Assembly: GCA_029783825.1 (NCBI GenBank)
Contig: JAREIK010000781.1
Span: 186,001 to 250,000 of the forward strand
Length of the DNA stretch: 64,000 nt
Source of the DNA: Sapria himalayana
Lineage: Eukaryota > Streptophyta > Magnoliopsida > Malpighiales > Rafflesiaceae
Direction of reading: 5' to 3'
Shown: positions 24,283-35,579 of the stretch, piece by piece
How the letters are laid out: each line of letters opens with the position of its first letter
Position numbering within the stretch: position 1 is the stretch's first letter
Notes under the pieces: model-generated
Database searches by the model: none
Seen by the model: the letters and a program-made list of their open reading frames with translations, nothing else
What the model was told of the DNA's origin: nothing
Program-made: the position numbers and the translations under genes

Positions 24283-24421
24283 CAAAAGGGTAATAAGAGC
24301 CTCAAGGTTTATGATTTTTAAAATAGTAATTTTGTCGCTCCACTTATTGGAGAACTTTTTTATTGTAATAACATAAATAGTTATTATTATTTTCGATTAC
24401 TATTAACTGTAAAAGTGAAAC

Positions 24422-24960
24422 ATGGTGGCAAATTTTGAAATAGAAAATTCAATGGAAGTAATTTTTTATTGTGGAAAATTAAGGTAATTTTAAGGAAGGA
24501 TAATTACTTAGATGCAATTAGAAAATAGTCCACCGAAATTTCTGAAGACAAGTGGAATGAGATGGATAGTAATGCAGTAGCTTACCTGCATTTGACACTT
24601 GCTGATAGAGTATTGTCGAGTGTGGCATAAAAGAATACGACAAAAAAATATGGGATACTCTCACAAGGTTGTACGAGGCAAAGTTACTTCATAACAAGAT
24701 CTTTAAAAAAAGAATTTACACTCTGCGAATGATAGAATCTATTACGGTAATTGATCATATCAACACTCAAAATACTTTATTTTCGCAACTTACTATGTTG
24801 GGTCATAAAATAGAAGAAGTTGAATATGCTGAGATTTTACTTTAGAGTTTACCTGATTCGTATGATCAACTCATCGACAATCTAATGAATGGTGTATTGT
24901 CTAATAGTTTAATTTTTAATAATATTATCTCTGCCATCTTAGAAGAAGAAAATAGATAAA
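24422..24960 (+). pseudogene. Copia-1 gag relic
   Basis: The frame opens with MVANFEIE at 24,422, as copia gags do. After a frameshift it continues with KDNYLDAI, the block SEDKWNEMDSNAVAYLHLTL (about 24,540) and SLPDSYDQLIDNLMNG (about 24,850), all typical of the UBN2-type gag domain. The zinc knuckle expected near 25,090 is damaged: the reading there is KYYNYGKKWHL, with tyrosine at both first cysteine positions. Gag would normally package element RNA. Confidence 0.9.
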
Positions 24961-25199
24961 ATATAAAGAGGATAGATATGTAAATACACAACAATAGATG
25001 CTTTGATGATAATACGAGGAAGATCAACGGAGCATGGTCCTAGTGAGAGTTCGAATTATGGTAAATCAAAATCTATAAGTAAAAAAAATATTAAATATTA
25101 TAACTATGGTAAGAAATGGCACTTATAAAGAGATTGGTATAAGAAAAAAATATGGATGATGAGTTATCTAATACTCAAGAGAATGTTGCTTGCATCAAT

Positions 25200-25560
25200 G
25201 ATGAAAGTAATATTTTATACATTAAGGTAACAATAATAGTTGAAAATAGAAAATAATTTAGTGATGTATGGTTGCTAGACCCGGGAGCATCATGGCATAG
25301 GACATCTCAGAGAGATTGATTTCACAAATATGAACCAATCTCAGGCGGGTCTATGCACATGGGTGATGATCATGCTTTGAAAAGTATTGGTTGTATACTA
25401 TCAAAATTAAAATATTTGATGGTATGATATGTACCATTCAAGAGATACGACATGTGATTGACTTGAAAAAAAATATATTGTCTTTGAGATAAATTGATAG
25501 TCCTGGTTGTAAAACTCTTATTAAAAATAGAATAATAAAAATTGTGAGAGATGCACTTAT
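25200..25560 (+). pseudogene. Copia-1 aspartic protease relic
   Basis: The active-site block reads VWLLDPGASWH at about 25,266-25,298. The family consensus is LDSGAS/T, so the catalytic aspartate and the Gly-Ala pair are kept, with proline before Gly. The following text (GGSMHMGDDHALKSIG) is normal for the domain, but a stop lies between the blocks. The protease would cut the Gag-Pol polyprotein. Confidence 0.85.
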
Positions 25561-25739
25561 GGTAATAAAGGGGAAATGATCACGACAAATTTATTCATTT
25601 TAAAGGAAAAATAGTACAGAAAGCATATGTATATGTTGTATCAATTAATAAAAAAGAAGAATCAATGATGATATGATATCTCAAACTTGGCCATATTGTT
25701 AGAATAAGGTTCGAAGATTCTCTCTAATAAAAAGTAACT

Positions 25740-26480
25740 TCCATAGCTCAAAATGATAAATTTATCTTTTTGTGAGCATTGTGTTACAAATAAGTAGAAT
25801 AGATTGGTATTTAGAAGATCAAATAAACGAAGTAAAAATACTTTAGACTCAATTTATTCTAATATATGGGAATCACTTGAAATATCTCATGGAGGAGCAG
25901 AATATTTTGTATCCTTCATTGATGATTATTCAAGGAGATATTGGGTGTATCCAATCAAAAAAAGTCAAATCTATTTTTAACTTTAAATACTTCAAAGCAC
26001 GTGTGGAACTTGAATCTGAGAAAAGAATTAAAAGTTTACGAACATATAATGGAAGAGAGTATACAATTGGTGGATTTCTTGTTTTTTGTAAGAAAGAGGG
26101 GCATCAAACGACAGTTCAAAGTCACATACATACCACAACAAAATGGAGTAGCAGAATGGTTGAACAGAACTCTATAGAAAGAATGAGAACAATGTTAAGA
26201 AATACAAGACTACCCAATTCCTTTTGGGCTGAAGCAGCAAAAACTATATGCTATGAGATAAATTGATCACCATCAACATTGATTGATTTGAAGATACCGA
26301 TAGAGATGTCATTGGGAAACCCAACAAATTACTTTACTTTACATTATTTTGGATGTCCTGCATATGTGATGAACAACACCCAAGAAAGAAAAAAGTTGAA
26401 TCTAAAATCTAAAAAATACATTTTCTTAGGGTATGTTGAAGGAGTGATCGAGGTATCGCCTATGGGACTCCACTGACCAC
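25740..26480 (+). pseudogene. Copia-1 integrase relic
   Basis: A pre-core FCEHCVTNK block (about 25,773) is the CxxC half of the zinc-binding head. The catalytic core then spans two frames: FKYFKARVELESEKRIKSLR (about 25,980) and the NGVAEWLNRTL block (about 26,140), which normally reads NGVAERxNRT. FGCPAYVM near 26,350 and SKKYIFLGYVEGV near 26,410 mark the end of the core. Several frameshifts separate the pieces. Integrase would insert element cDNA into the host chromosome. Confidence 0.92.
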
Positions 26481-26809
26481 AAGGTAATTATCAGTAGAGA
26501 TATAATTTTTAAAGAAAGAATTAAAGATTATAGCATATTAAAAAAAGTTTTAGAAATCACCACTATGCATGTAGAAAATGACTAGATACAAGATATTCCA
26601 AAATCAATGGAGAAATAACTAGAGCATGAAGCACAGGAACTAGTCATGTTTGAGCCTCAAGATGTTAGTCGGTCAACTTATAATAAAAGACTACCAGGTA
26701 CTAGCTTGACACTCAGAGTATGTTACGAAGAGCAATATTGCATATTGTCTTTTAATATAATATGAAGAATCTTCAACATTTCAAGATGCTTCAGATAGTT
26801 CAGATGTAT

Positions 26810-27480
26810 CTCTGTGGATGATATCAATGGTGGAAGAAATCGAAGCTCTACACAAAAAACAAGACTTAAAAGCTAGCACCATTACCAAATGAAAGAAAAG
26901 CTATTGGTAACTAATAGGTTTACAAGATAAAGTGGGATAACAATGATCAAGTAGAACGGTATCATGCAAGATTAGTGATAAAGAGATATGCTCAAAAAGA
27001 AGCTATTGACTTCAATGAAATTTTTTCTCTGGTGGTTCATCTTACAATAATTAGAGTAGTAATGACTATATGTGCTATATTTGATTTATATTTGGAGCAG
27101 TTAGATGTTAAAACTGATTTTCTTCATGGAGAAATTGAAGAAGAAAATTGTATGTTTCGGCCAGAAGGATTTGTTGAAATTGGTAAGGAGAACTTGGTCT
27201 GTAAGTTGAACAAATCTTTATATGGTCTAAAACTAGCACCGAGGTATTGGTATAAAAGATTTGATTCATTCATCATGAGCCTTGGGTATAATAGACACAA
27301 TTCAGACAATTATACATACTACAAAAGGTTTGAAGAAAATGATTTCATTATTTTACTATTATATGAGGATGACATGTTGGTATCAGGCCCAATAAATATC
27401 GAATCCAAGAATTGAAGGACAGTTGGCTAGAGAATTTGATATGGAGTACTTAGAACTAGCAAACAATATTCTAGAAATGT
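26810..27480 (+). pseudogene. Copia-1 reverse transcriptase relic
   Basis: The longest frame (26,975-27,415) contains QLDVKTDFLHGEIEE, LNKSLYGLKLAPRYWYKRF and the catalytic YEDDMLVSG block near 27,364. The YxDD core is kept, although the x residue is glutamate rather than the usual valine. The frame breaks at 27,415 and resumes as AREFDMEYLELANNIL. Confidence 0.95.
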
Positions 27481-27599
27481 AGATTTGCTGAGATAGAAAT
27501 AACAAGAAGATTTGGCTTTCTCAACAAAATTATTTTAACAAGATTTTGCAGCATTTCAACATGCAGGATAGTAAGCTAATTTCTACCCATCTTCCTATT

Positions 27600-28275
27600 A
27601 ATTTCAAATTATTTTCAAGCATGTGTCCTAGCTCAAAATAAGAGAGAAGAAATATATCTTGGGTACTATATGCAGTAGTAGTGGGAAGTTTAATATTTGC
27701 AATGATTTGTACAAGATCAGATATTACACAAGTAGTGAAAGTTATTAGTCGATTTATGAAAAATCTTAGCTTAGAATATTTGAGCACTGTGAAAAAAATT
27801 TTCATATATCTGAAAGGAACCTCAAATACTATAATATGCTATGAAAGTTCAGACCTTATTGTCAAAGGTTATGTTGATGCAGACTATGCTGGGAATATTG
27901 ATAATAACAATCTACAATGGGTTATGTTTTTACTCTTGCTGGAGGAGCTGTAAGTTGGGTTTCAAAATTATAGCCTATTGTATCTACTTCTACGACAGAA
28001 TCAGGAAATGTTACAATTACACAAGCCAGAAAGAGGAAATCTAGTTGTAAATACTATTGAAAGAGCTTGGATATAAACAAAATAAGGTTACTTTATTTTG
28101 TGATAGTCAAAGTGCTCTACACTTAGCAAGAAATCTAGCATTCTACTCAAAGACAAAACACATCAAGGTACAATATTATTTTGTACGAGAGAAAGTAAAA
28201 GAAGGAAGTGTGGATATGCAAAAGATTTATACCGAAGAAAACATAGCGGATGTTTTGACCAAATCGATACACTGA
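27600..28275 (+). pseudogene. Copia-1 RNase H relic and pol end
   Basis: The blocks are GSLIFAMICTRSDI (about 27,685), STVKKIFIYLKGTSNT (about 27,785), VKGYVDADYAGNIDNN (about 27,862) and, after a frameshift, TLFCDSQSALHLARN (about 28,090). The frame ends ENIADVLTKSIH with a stop at 28,275, the usual pol terminus about 90 bp before the 3' LTR. Confidence 0.94.
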
Positions 28276-28364
28276 GAAAGTTTGAATTGTGTAGAACTTG
28301 ATGTGGCTTAATAAGAATGAAAGCAATATCGACAAGTAAAGAAAGTAATTTTCAAGTGGGAGAA

Positions 28365-28596
28365 TGTTATTTATGGGGTTATATGAAAATCTCCTAGCCC
28401 ACATCAGAAATTTTTTTGGGGATTTTCAAATTTTTTCTAAAAAAAAGAGTTTTCCCATTCCTTTATGATTCATTCCCATGTATTTCTAATTTCTCATTTT
28501 CTTTTGATTATATTTTATTTTATGATGTAATTTATTGCCTTAGTATTAAATTTTCTAGATTCCAAATTATTACGTGTTTAGTTTTATTTTATAACA
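28365..28596 (+). repeat. Copia-1 3' LTR
   Basis: 232 bp, starting TGTTATTTATGG and ending TTTTATAACA, followed by the target duplication CTTAT. The polypurine tract lies just upstream (about 28,353-28,364). Confidence 0.93.
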
Positions 28597-28601
28597 CTTA
28601 T

Positions 28602-30480
28602 AGTAGTAAGTACTCTCCTTATGCACCAAAAATTATAGAAAAATTGAAGAGACAAAAATTAATAAATATTATACTACAAAAAATAACTAGTATAAAAGGA
28701 GCCAAATCACTAACTTGAGGAAGGATCTACCTTTGTCGGGTCGTATTTTATGAACCTATCAAAAATATTATGAATTCCTTAGAAATGACTATAAGTCTAT
28801 CCTACAATCCTTCACATAAGCTTGAGATTGTATTTTCCTTATGGCAACAAAAGTCATGCATCTTTGCAGGTTGGAAATTCAATCCCCACAAGCTATTATG
28901 AACCAATTTGAAAAATCACTTATTGTTATGCAAGTAAATATTAGAGTATAAGTTAACATATTTAATTAAAACGCACTATCATTAATTTAAAATTTTAATA
29001 TAAGTTTTATATTATAAAAAAATCATACTTTATATAAAGATATATAAAATTTATATATTTTTAAATTTTAGATTATTCAATTTAAAACATTTTAGTTATT
29101 TATTTTTTGTTAGTTTGTTTTTATAAATTTTATTGTTAGAAAAGAATGATATGACTCAATCCATTCTATTAAAGTCATACTATGGGCACATCGACTTGAT
29201 AATATGTGGGATTCTAACCAAGAGCTAGAGCTCACTAATAAAAATTTATGGAATATGTTATGTCATGGTTATGGTTGTTAATTGTAATATGAAATTAGTA
29301 AATGTGAAACTACTAAAAAAAATTAAAATCACAAGGTAAGACATATATCCGATGGTGCTCCAACTAACACAAGTTGTGCTCACAAATACATTTTTTATAT
29401 AAAAACAATCACAAGCCAATTTGCCCCATTGTATATTATTTTGTTGTGCAATCTTAATTAATTTTTTGCTTATAATTGGTTGCGATCTTTAGCTGCTCTA
29501 AACCCTCTACCTTTGTTTTTTCATACTGTGTTTCTGAATAAGTTTCTGAATAAATGTAATTTTTTTCTAATGCCTACTTAAATCCTTTTTTATGTGTAAT
29601 CACTTTATTACAGCATTGTGATATGACTTTTTATCTACTCAACGTACGCCATCAATTTTCAGTCTGCAAAATAGTTGAATTAAATTTTGCCCAATCTCTA
29701 TTCAATTCATGCTGTAATTAACTCGTGGCAAGCCATCTATATTTCAATTTTTTTCCTTATTTGTACCTCGCAATCATAAATCAAACCATTGCGCAGCTTA
29801 ATTCTTTTCATCGACATGTTGGGAATTAATATTGTTTTTGATTTTGCTTTATTAGCTTTGTAAAGTTTATTAACTTTACGAGTGGTGAATAAATATTCTT
29901 AAATAATTTGTTACTATGTTTTCATATCCGAGTTATAGCTTTGATACATGGATTCCATGCACACTAAGATATTAATTTAAAGAGTTGAACGGCATCTCAC
30001 ATCAAAAGTACTTGCCACGGGATTATAAATCTTTGTTTTGATTGTTGACTCATCTAAAATTACATCTAATAAAAATTAGACATTTTCTAGATGAGAGACA
30101 AACTCACAATTTGAGTCGCAATCGACATTTGCATGTAAATGATGGTGAATTAAAACTTTACACTTTTATGTTTATTTGGACCACACCATCTAAATATTAT
30201 ATTTATATTAATAATCATGGATCAATGTCATTTTCATATCTTATCAATTTGAGTCTCACTCCCAAACATTTTTTTTTATAGAGGGTTTAGCCAAATACAT
30301 TCAATGGAGATTCGACAAGTGATCCAACACTATATTTTCTGTTAGAAGATTTCTGGAATAGTAGTTTCAGATTTTGATGATCTCATCACACTCAACACCA
30401 ACAAATAAGACACTGATATTTGAAATCGCAAATAACCATATACTAAAATTTAATCTTTACAGCAGAATCCATGAACAGAA
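28602..30480. other. AT-rich DNA with no recognised gene
   Basis: Flanking DNA of copia-1. No coding homology or terminal repeat structure was found. Confidence 0.5.
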
Positions 30481-30499
30481 GGTATATTAATGAAGTTAT

Positions 30500-31060
30500 A
30501 AAATGCGTTATTTACTTTCAACTGCAAGTGAAGAACGGCACAATTTGAGAGACGCAGCAACAGTAGCTAACTCACCATTTGAATGGCAAGTGAAGAACAG
30601 GCAAAAGAGAAACAAATTGCAACGACAAAGCGGAAAAGATTGAGCAGGAAATGGATTTCTCTTGCAAACCAGGTAGCTGTACTTCGATAGGGTTGGGAAA
30701 AATAAATAGAAGAGAACGCAAGAGAGAGAGATCGCCACTCCCAGTTGCTGTTGCGGATTGGCTTGTTCAGACCCTTGCCAAATAATTTCTTTGCAAGCTC
30801 AGAGAGGCCTCCTCAACAATCTTTTAAAAAAAAACTTCTATATCGGGTGTACAGCAGCTTCTTGTAATGCTTAATATATATATAGGAGCTCGAGTTCTTC
30901 GAGTCAATTCTCCAGGTCACAACCAGCGGGTGCCAACCGATGATTTTGATATTCGCGTTTGCGTTGCGCTGCCTTGAACGAGAGAAGAGGAAAAAACGAA
31001 CGAAAGGGAAAAAAAACTCACCGACAGCGAAGATCGTTCTTCGCTGCGTTTTTTTTTTAT
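30500..31060 (-). promoter_or_regulatory. GC-richer, promoter-like island with possible first exon
   Basis: This block is distinctly less AT-rich than its surroundings and is not seen elsewhere in the window. A TATATATATA box lies at 30,875-30,884 and reads CCTATATATATATATTAAG on the minus strand. Downstream on that strand are CT-rich leader-like stretches, and an ATG at 30,576-30,578 is followed at once by GTGAGT, a good donor site. Some plant genes have a first exon that ends just after the start codon. No coding exon was recognised, so this may be a gene relic or a chance match. A 22-bp hairpin lies at 31,025-31,046. Confidence 0.35.
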
Positions 31061-31327
31061 TTTTGTTTTTTTTTCTGTTTTATTATTTTATTAGTTTGGC
31101 CCGAAGATGGGCCGGACCCAACATTTTCAACCCTCATCTATTAGCCCTTTCAATTGTTGAAGCCTTTGGGTTTCAAATATATCACTAATGCAAGAAATTA
31201 CCATTCTAGATATGTTCTGCTTCAAAGATGAGAGTTGGTTCAATAACATACCTTAAATAGAGCATTTGTTGGTGGCCAAGTCATCTTTAGTATCACCCTT
31301 TGCCAAGTCATGATGTTATAGTGGAAT

Positions 31328-31817
31328 TAGAGGTACTAAATGGGCATGGCCAATGACACATCTTAGTTCAGCTGTGTCTAGTCTGGCATGACATGGTCTA
31401 GAATTGTGTCTGGTCCTAGGTCATGCTGTACCATGATATAGTTTGTGCTGTGTTGGGCCGAAATGACCTGTGTGCCTGGGGTAAGTCATGGTGTGCTGAC
31501 ATGGCCTCTTTGGGGACCCAGGGCCTATTGGTCAAGTCTCATTGGGTGACTGCCTGATAGATGGCTTATTATTTTTAAAAAAATCTGACCACATGGGCTA
31601 GATCTTGCTTACATGACTAATTGTCATTGGCTAGCCATGTATGTCAGTAACTCATTGAATATTCATGCAATAGATTCTATAAGGAAAGTTTGGCACCATC
31701 TGCCATAACCCTAAACATGGCACAAAAATTATACCATGTGTCTGGCATGTCATGGTGGCATAGCATAGTGGCACATTAATAGGCAGTGCCAGTGCAATGA
31801 CTTGTTTGATACCTCTA
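31328..31817. mobile_element. Non-autonomous hAT element, 490 bp, CpG-depleted
   Basis: The ends read TAGAGGTACTAAATGGG on the left and, in reverse, TAGAGGTATCAAACAAG on the right. The flanks are AGTGGAAT (31,320-31,327) and AGTAGAAT (31,818-31,825), an 8-bp duplication with one mismatch. Internal text follows the 2,055-2,554 copy, but GGCCCG/CACGG words have become GGCATGG/CATGG, and only one CpG can be found. This is the pattern left by deamination of methylated C in an old copy. Confidence 0.88.
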
Positions 31818-31825
31818 AGTAGAAT

Positions 31826-32680
31826 AGATATGTTTGTGTCATGATTATATAATTGAAAAAAAAAATTTAACAGGTCACATTAATTTTTAAAGATTTCTTA
31901 AGAACATGATATTTTCTTTTTATTTTAATTTAAAGATACAATACTAAAGATTATATATATATATATATATATATATATAATCAAAATTAATTTAATATAA
32001 ATTAAGAATCGATTTAACAATAAAATCAAACAATTTGATTCTAATCAAAATAATTATTATAATTATATACACACATACTCTAAAAAAATAAAAAAAATCT
32101 TTAAGCTATTTGTTAATAAGGCTTCCAGAAGAGACCCTGACCTAAATAAGATCTCGGGCTCTCAATGAAACTTTTATTGTACCATAATTCACATTAATTA
32201 TAATTTATTCTAATATAGAATTTAAATTGCATTTGCTCATTTATTCAAAATAATGTCTTTTGTTATTTAACACTAATTAAACTCTCAATATTAAGATTAC
32301 AGATATCTATTGATTAAATTAAATTATCGATAATCATTAAATCAATCTCAAATTATTTTCTCGAGATTTTTCATTTAACTTATTTGAAATGCTAGATCAA
32401 AATTCATCTTTAGAGTTTGGGAATATTTACACTTATAAGCTTCATCAAGGGGTCTCATTAATTCATCTAACATGACATAAATTCCATCAACAATTAATAT
32501 TCACCATACACTTGATAAATTTATCTAATTTATAAAGTTTATAATATATTTCTAAATCATATTCTTTATTAATCAAAATAATTATTAAGTGCACGTGAAT
32601 ATTAATTATATCAAGAATAATAATAATAATATTTATAATAAAAATGATATATTTTATTTTTTATGTCAGTACAAAATAAT
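31826..32680. other. AT-rich DNA with (AT)n
   Basis: Contains an (AT)n run at about 31,951-31,979 and an (AAT)n at about 32,618-32,632. No gene was recognised. Confidence 0.6.
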
Positions 32681-32689
32681 CACACATAG

Positions 32690-34300
32690 ATGATCTCATT
32701 TACTAGATACAAGTGTAATAGCACTAAAAATTAGAACTTCATTATTCTCCATTGTCAAGATAAACCTATTGAAATCTTATATTATAATCTTATTGATATA
32801 TTATCATTTTCTATCTAGATTATGAATAATAAACTTATATTCCACAAGAACTAATGATTTGATCTTCCGTACATAAGTCAAATTCTTAAGAGAGAAGATC
32901 ACAATAAAGAATTTCTAAAACCAAGCATGAGGTGCTTGTTTGAGACTATATAATACTTTCTCCAGCTTACAAACATAGCCAAAAGCATGAGGAATACTAG
33001 GGGGAGGCTCCAGATAAACTTCTTCTTAAAGATCCCATTTAAGAAGGGATTTTTAACATCAGGTTGAGAAATACACTATTTTTAAACTTAAGCTATAGTA
33101 ATTAATAGTATGAACAATAATCATGCTTGCAATAGGAGCAAAGGTTGCTTCATAATTTAAATCATATTGGTGTGAATATGATTTTGCAACCAACCTAGCT
33201 TTGAAGCACTCAATAGATCTATTAGAATTAGTCTTATTCCTATCCACTAATAACAATTTTACCAAGAGACAGAGGAACTAAATTCCAAATATTTCTCTTA
33301 TGCTGAGCAGATAGTTCGTCATTCATATCTTGCTACCAATGTGGACCAAGAATGCCCTTTTTATTAGAAGAAGGGTCAGAGAAATAACAAATATAAACTA
33401 AAAAAGAAGTAAAAGAGATTAGGAATAACAAGAGTAAACAAAATATGATAATTTCGTGGATTTACAAATGCGTATGGGTCGATGTAGAGGTGAACCTACA
33501 ATCTCATATGAATCTTGGGGGATCACAAGTGAGGGGTAAGTTCAGATATTTTAGACACCAAAGTGTTGGTACTCAGTACTTGCAATATTATTTGAACAAA
33601 CACTACACGTAAACAAGCCATCAGACCCCATAAAAAGGCTAGATACGAATAAGATAATATCTAGTCATGTCATGAGTGGCAAATGAAATAAAAAAAAAAA
33701 CATATTCAAGAAAATCAACGTGATGAGACACATAAGGATTCTAAATAACTAGATCAAAACACTATTTTTGACCTTCACTATTACCAAGGAAGATACAAAA
33801 ATCATATTTGAAGCACAACTTGCTACATTCTACATGAGGCTGAAGAATGAAAAATGCAATCAAAAACTCTAAAGAAAGAGTAATCTAGGATGTATCCATA
33901 TATTTTTTTCAAAAGAAAAAAAAAACTTAAAACATGAGGAAGACATTGTATTAATCTAAGTGATAATGACAAGAATAACTTCACTCCAAAGCTCACTAGG
34001 AACAAAAGCAAATAATAAAAAAGATCAAGCAATATTAATAATATATCAATATTTTCTTTCAAACACTATTTTATTTAGGAGTATTTGTACACAAGATTTG
34101 ATGAATTATTTCATTTGAGACGAGCAGTTCAAGAAATTTATTAAAAATATATTCACTACTCATATCACACTTGAAATATTTGATAAAAGCTACATGTTGA
34201 TTTTACAAGATAATTAAAAACCTTTTATGTCTTAGTTCAACTTCCAAGAACACAATTCTTTCATATAACAAAAAAGTATCAAAATTACCAAAATCACACA
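32690..34300 (-). pseudogene. Ty1/copia integrase-RT relic
   Basis: On the minus strand the order is integrase text SSEYIFNKF.ELLVSN (about 34,150), then decayed core to about 33,850, then WNLVPLSLGK (about 33,290). RT follows with ECFKARLVAKSYSHQYDLNY (about 33,210), DVKNPFLNG (about 33,045), EEVYLEPPP (about 33,010) and YSLKQAPHAWF (about 32,930). The motifs differ from those of copia-1 (RLVAKGY rather than RLVxQ), so this is another copia lineage. It has multiple stops and frameshifts; no LTRs were found. Confidence 0.9.
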
Positions 34301-35520
34301 ACTAACCAATTCAATTTAAATTTCAAAATAACACATCCAATACCAATTGAAAGCATAGAAATCAATGGTAAAAATAGAATAGCCATATGATGCAAACACC
34401 AAAATCTAAGATGCATGACATACATGGGGGATTGTGAGATAACTAACATATAAAAGGATAAATAGACATAGCTTGTACGTAGATGTTTGGGAGGAAACTT
34501 CAAAAATTACTCAACTAGAGTATTAGAATCAATGAAAGAACCCAAATGGGGGAACTATTGCATTATTAAATGGTGGTAGCCCATATGATGAATTAAATGA
34601 TCCAAAAGGTCATCCAAAAAGTTAATAGCAATATACGACCTAGTTGCCAGACTTTGAAACTTAGGTTCTAATTGATTCTAATTTCTCAACTTATGACATT
34701 GAGACTTGCAATTAACTTTTTTGCTTACAAAAAATAAACTCTCCATAAGCAACTTTTGTGTAAATTCTTTTGTGATTATTGAAAGATGATTTGAATGGTA
34801 TTTTCAACATTGAAAAATTCAAAGCAGAAAGAATTGCTATTTCAAAATGAGACTTACATATATTTCTTCAGCCAATAACTCACTAACAACTAAATCAACA
34901 AAAAAAAAAAACACAAATATGGGTAAAATTAAACTTCAAGAACTATACAAATAGTTGCTTCTCTCCACAAGCAATATAGGCATGATATGTCATTCAATTC
35001 ATTTGATTCTATAAGAGCCAATAATCCCAAAAATTTGTCAAGGGAAAAACTATTTAATAGTTAATACTCATTTATTTGGTGAGAGCACATATATCAATTT
35101 CTAACTAATATTGTTTTGCATTGTTTGCGCCCCATATGTTTAATTTATAATTAAGTTTCTCATTAATTATAAATATGATAATCCCTTATATTCAATCTTA
35201 CACGAACATATCGAAATGAATCATCCCTTTAAAAAGCCATGATGATCAAAAAATAAATAAGATAAAACCAAATTATAAAAAATCCCTTTGATATCATTTG
35301 AATATTAAATGCTAAGAAATAGAGTGAATAAAAATGAACAATTTTAGTGAAACAAAAATAAAAATACACCAAAATATAAAATAGTTATATTTTAGTGCAC
35401 TAAAATCAGATATTTCATTCTGCGCTTAAAAAAAACAAAATTATTTTTTCTAGATGAATGACAAATAACTAAAAAACTAGATTTATAACAATCCCAAGTA
35501 ATTGAATCAAATTGATTTAC
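34301..35520. other. AT-rich DNA, probably decayed copia upstream region in part
   Basis: It lies upstream of the copia integrase relic on the minus strand, so gag and protease would be expected here, but none of their motifs could be recognised. The last few hundred bases include a GTGCACTAAAAT motif like those at 550 and 9,550. Confidence 0.4.

Positions 35521-35523
<3 letters not shown>

Positions 35524-35562
<39 letters not shown>
35524..35562 (+). repeat. (AT)n microsatellite
   Basis: An uninterrupted AT run of about 39 bp just left of the Tourist-like element. Confidence 0.95.
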
Positions 35563-35565
<3 letters not shown>

Positions 35566-35579
35566 ATAAACATATACAA

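Larger units (their letters stand above)
24059..28596 (+). mobile_element. Copia-1: complete but inactive Ty1/copia retrotransposon
   Basis: The element has two LTRs that both begin TGTTATTTATGGGGTTA (24,059 and 28,365). It ends ...TTTTATAACA at 28,596 and is flanked by the perfect 5-bp duplication CTTAT (24,054-24,058; 28,597-28,601). Inside, in copia order, are gag, protease, integrase, RT and RNase H, followed by the purine run AAGTGGGAGAA before the 3' LTR. Total length is 4,538 bp, typical of copia. All frames carry stops or frameshifts. Copia-2 at 56.8-61.9 kb is its closest relative in the window. Confidence 0.96.

Noticed and set aside
30508..30738. 76-codon minus-strand frame resembling a signal peptide
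   Set aside because: It starts at GTG, not ATG, in a plant context; the hydrophobic start is a translated CT-rich leader.
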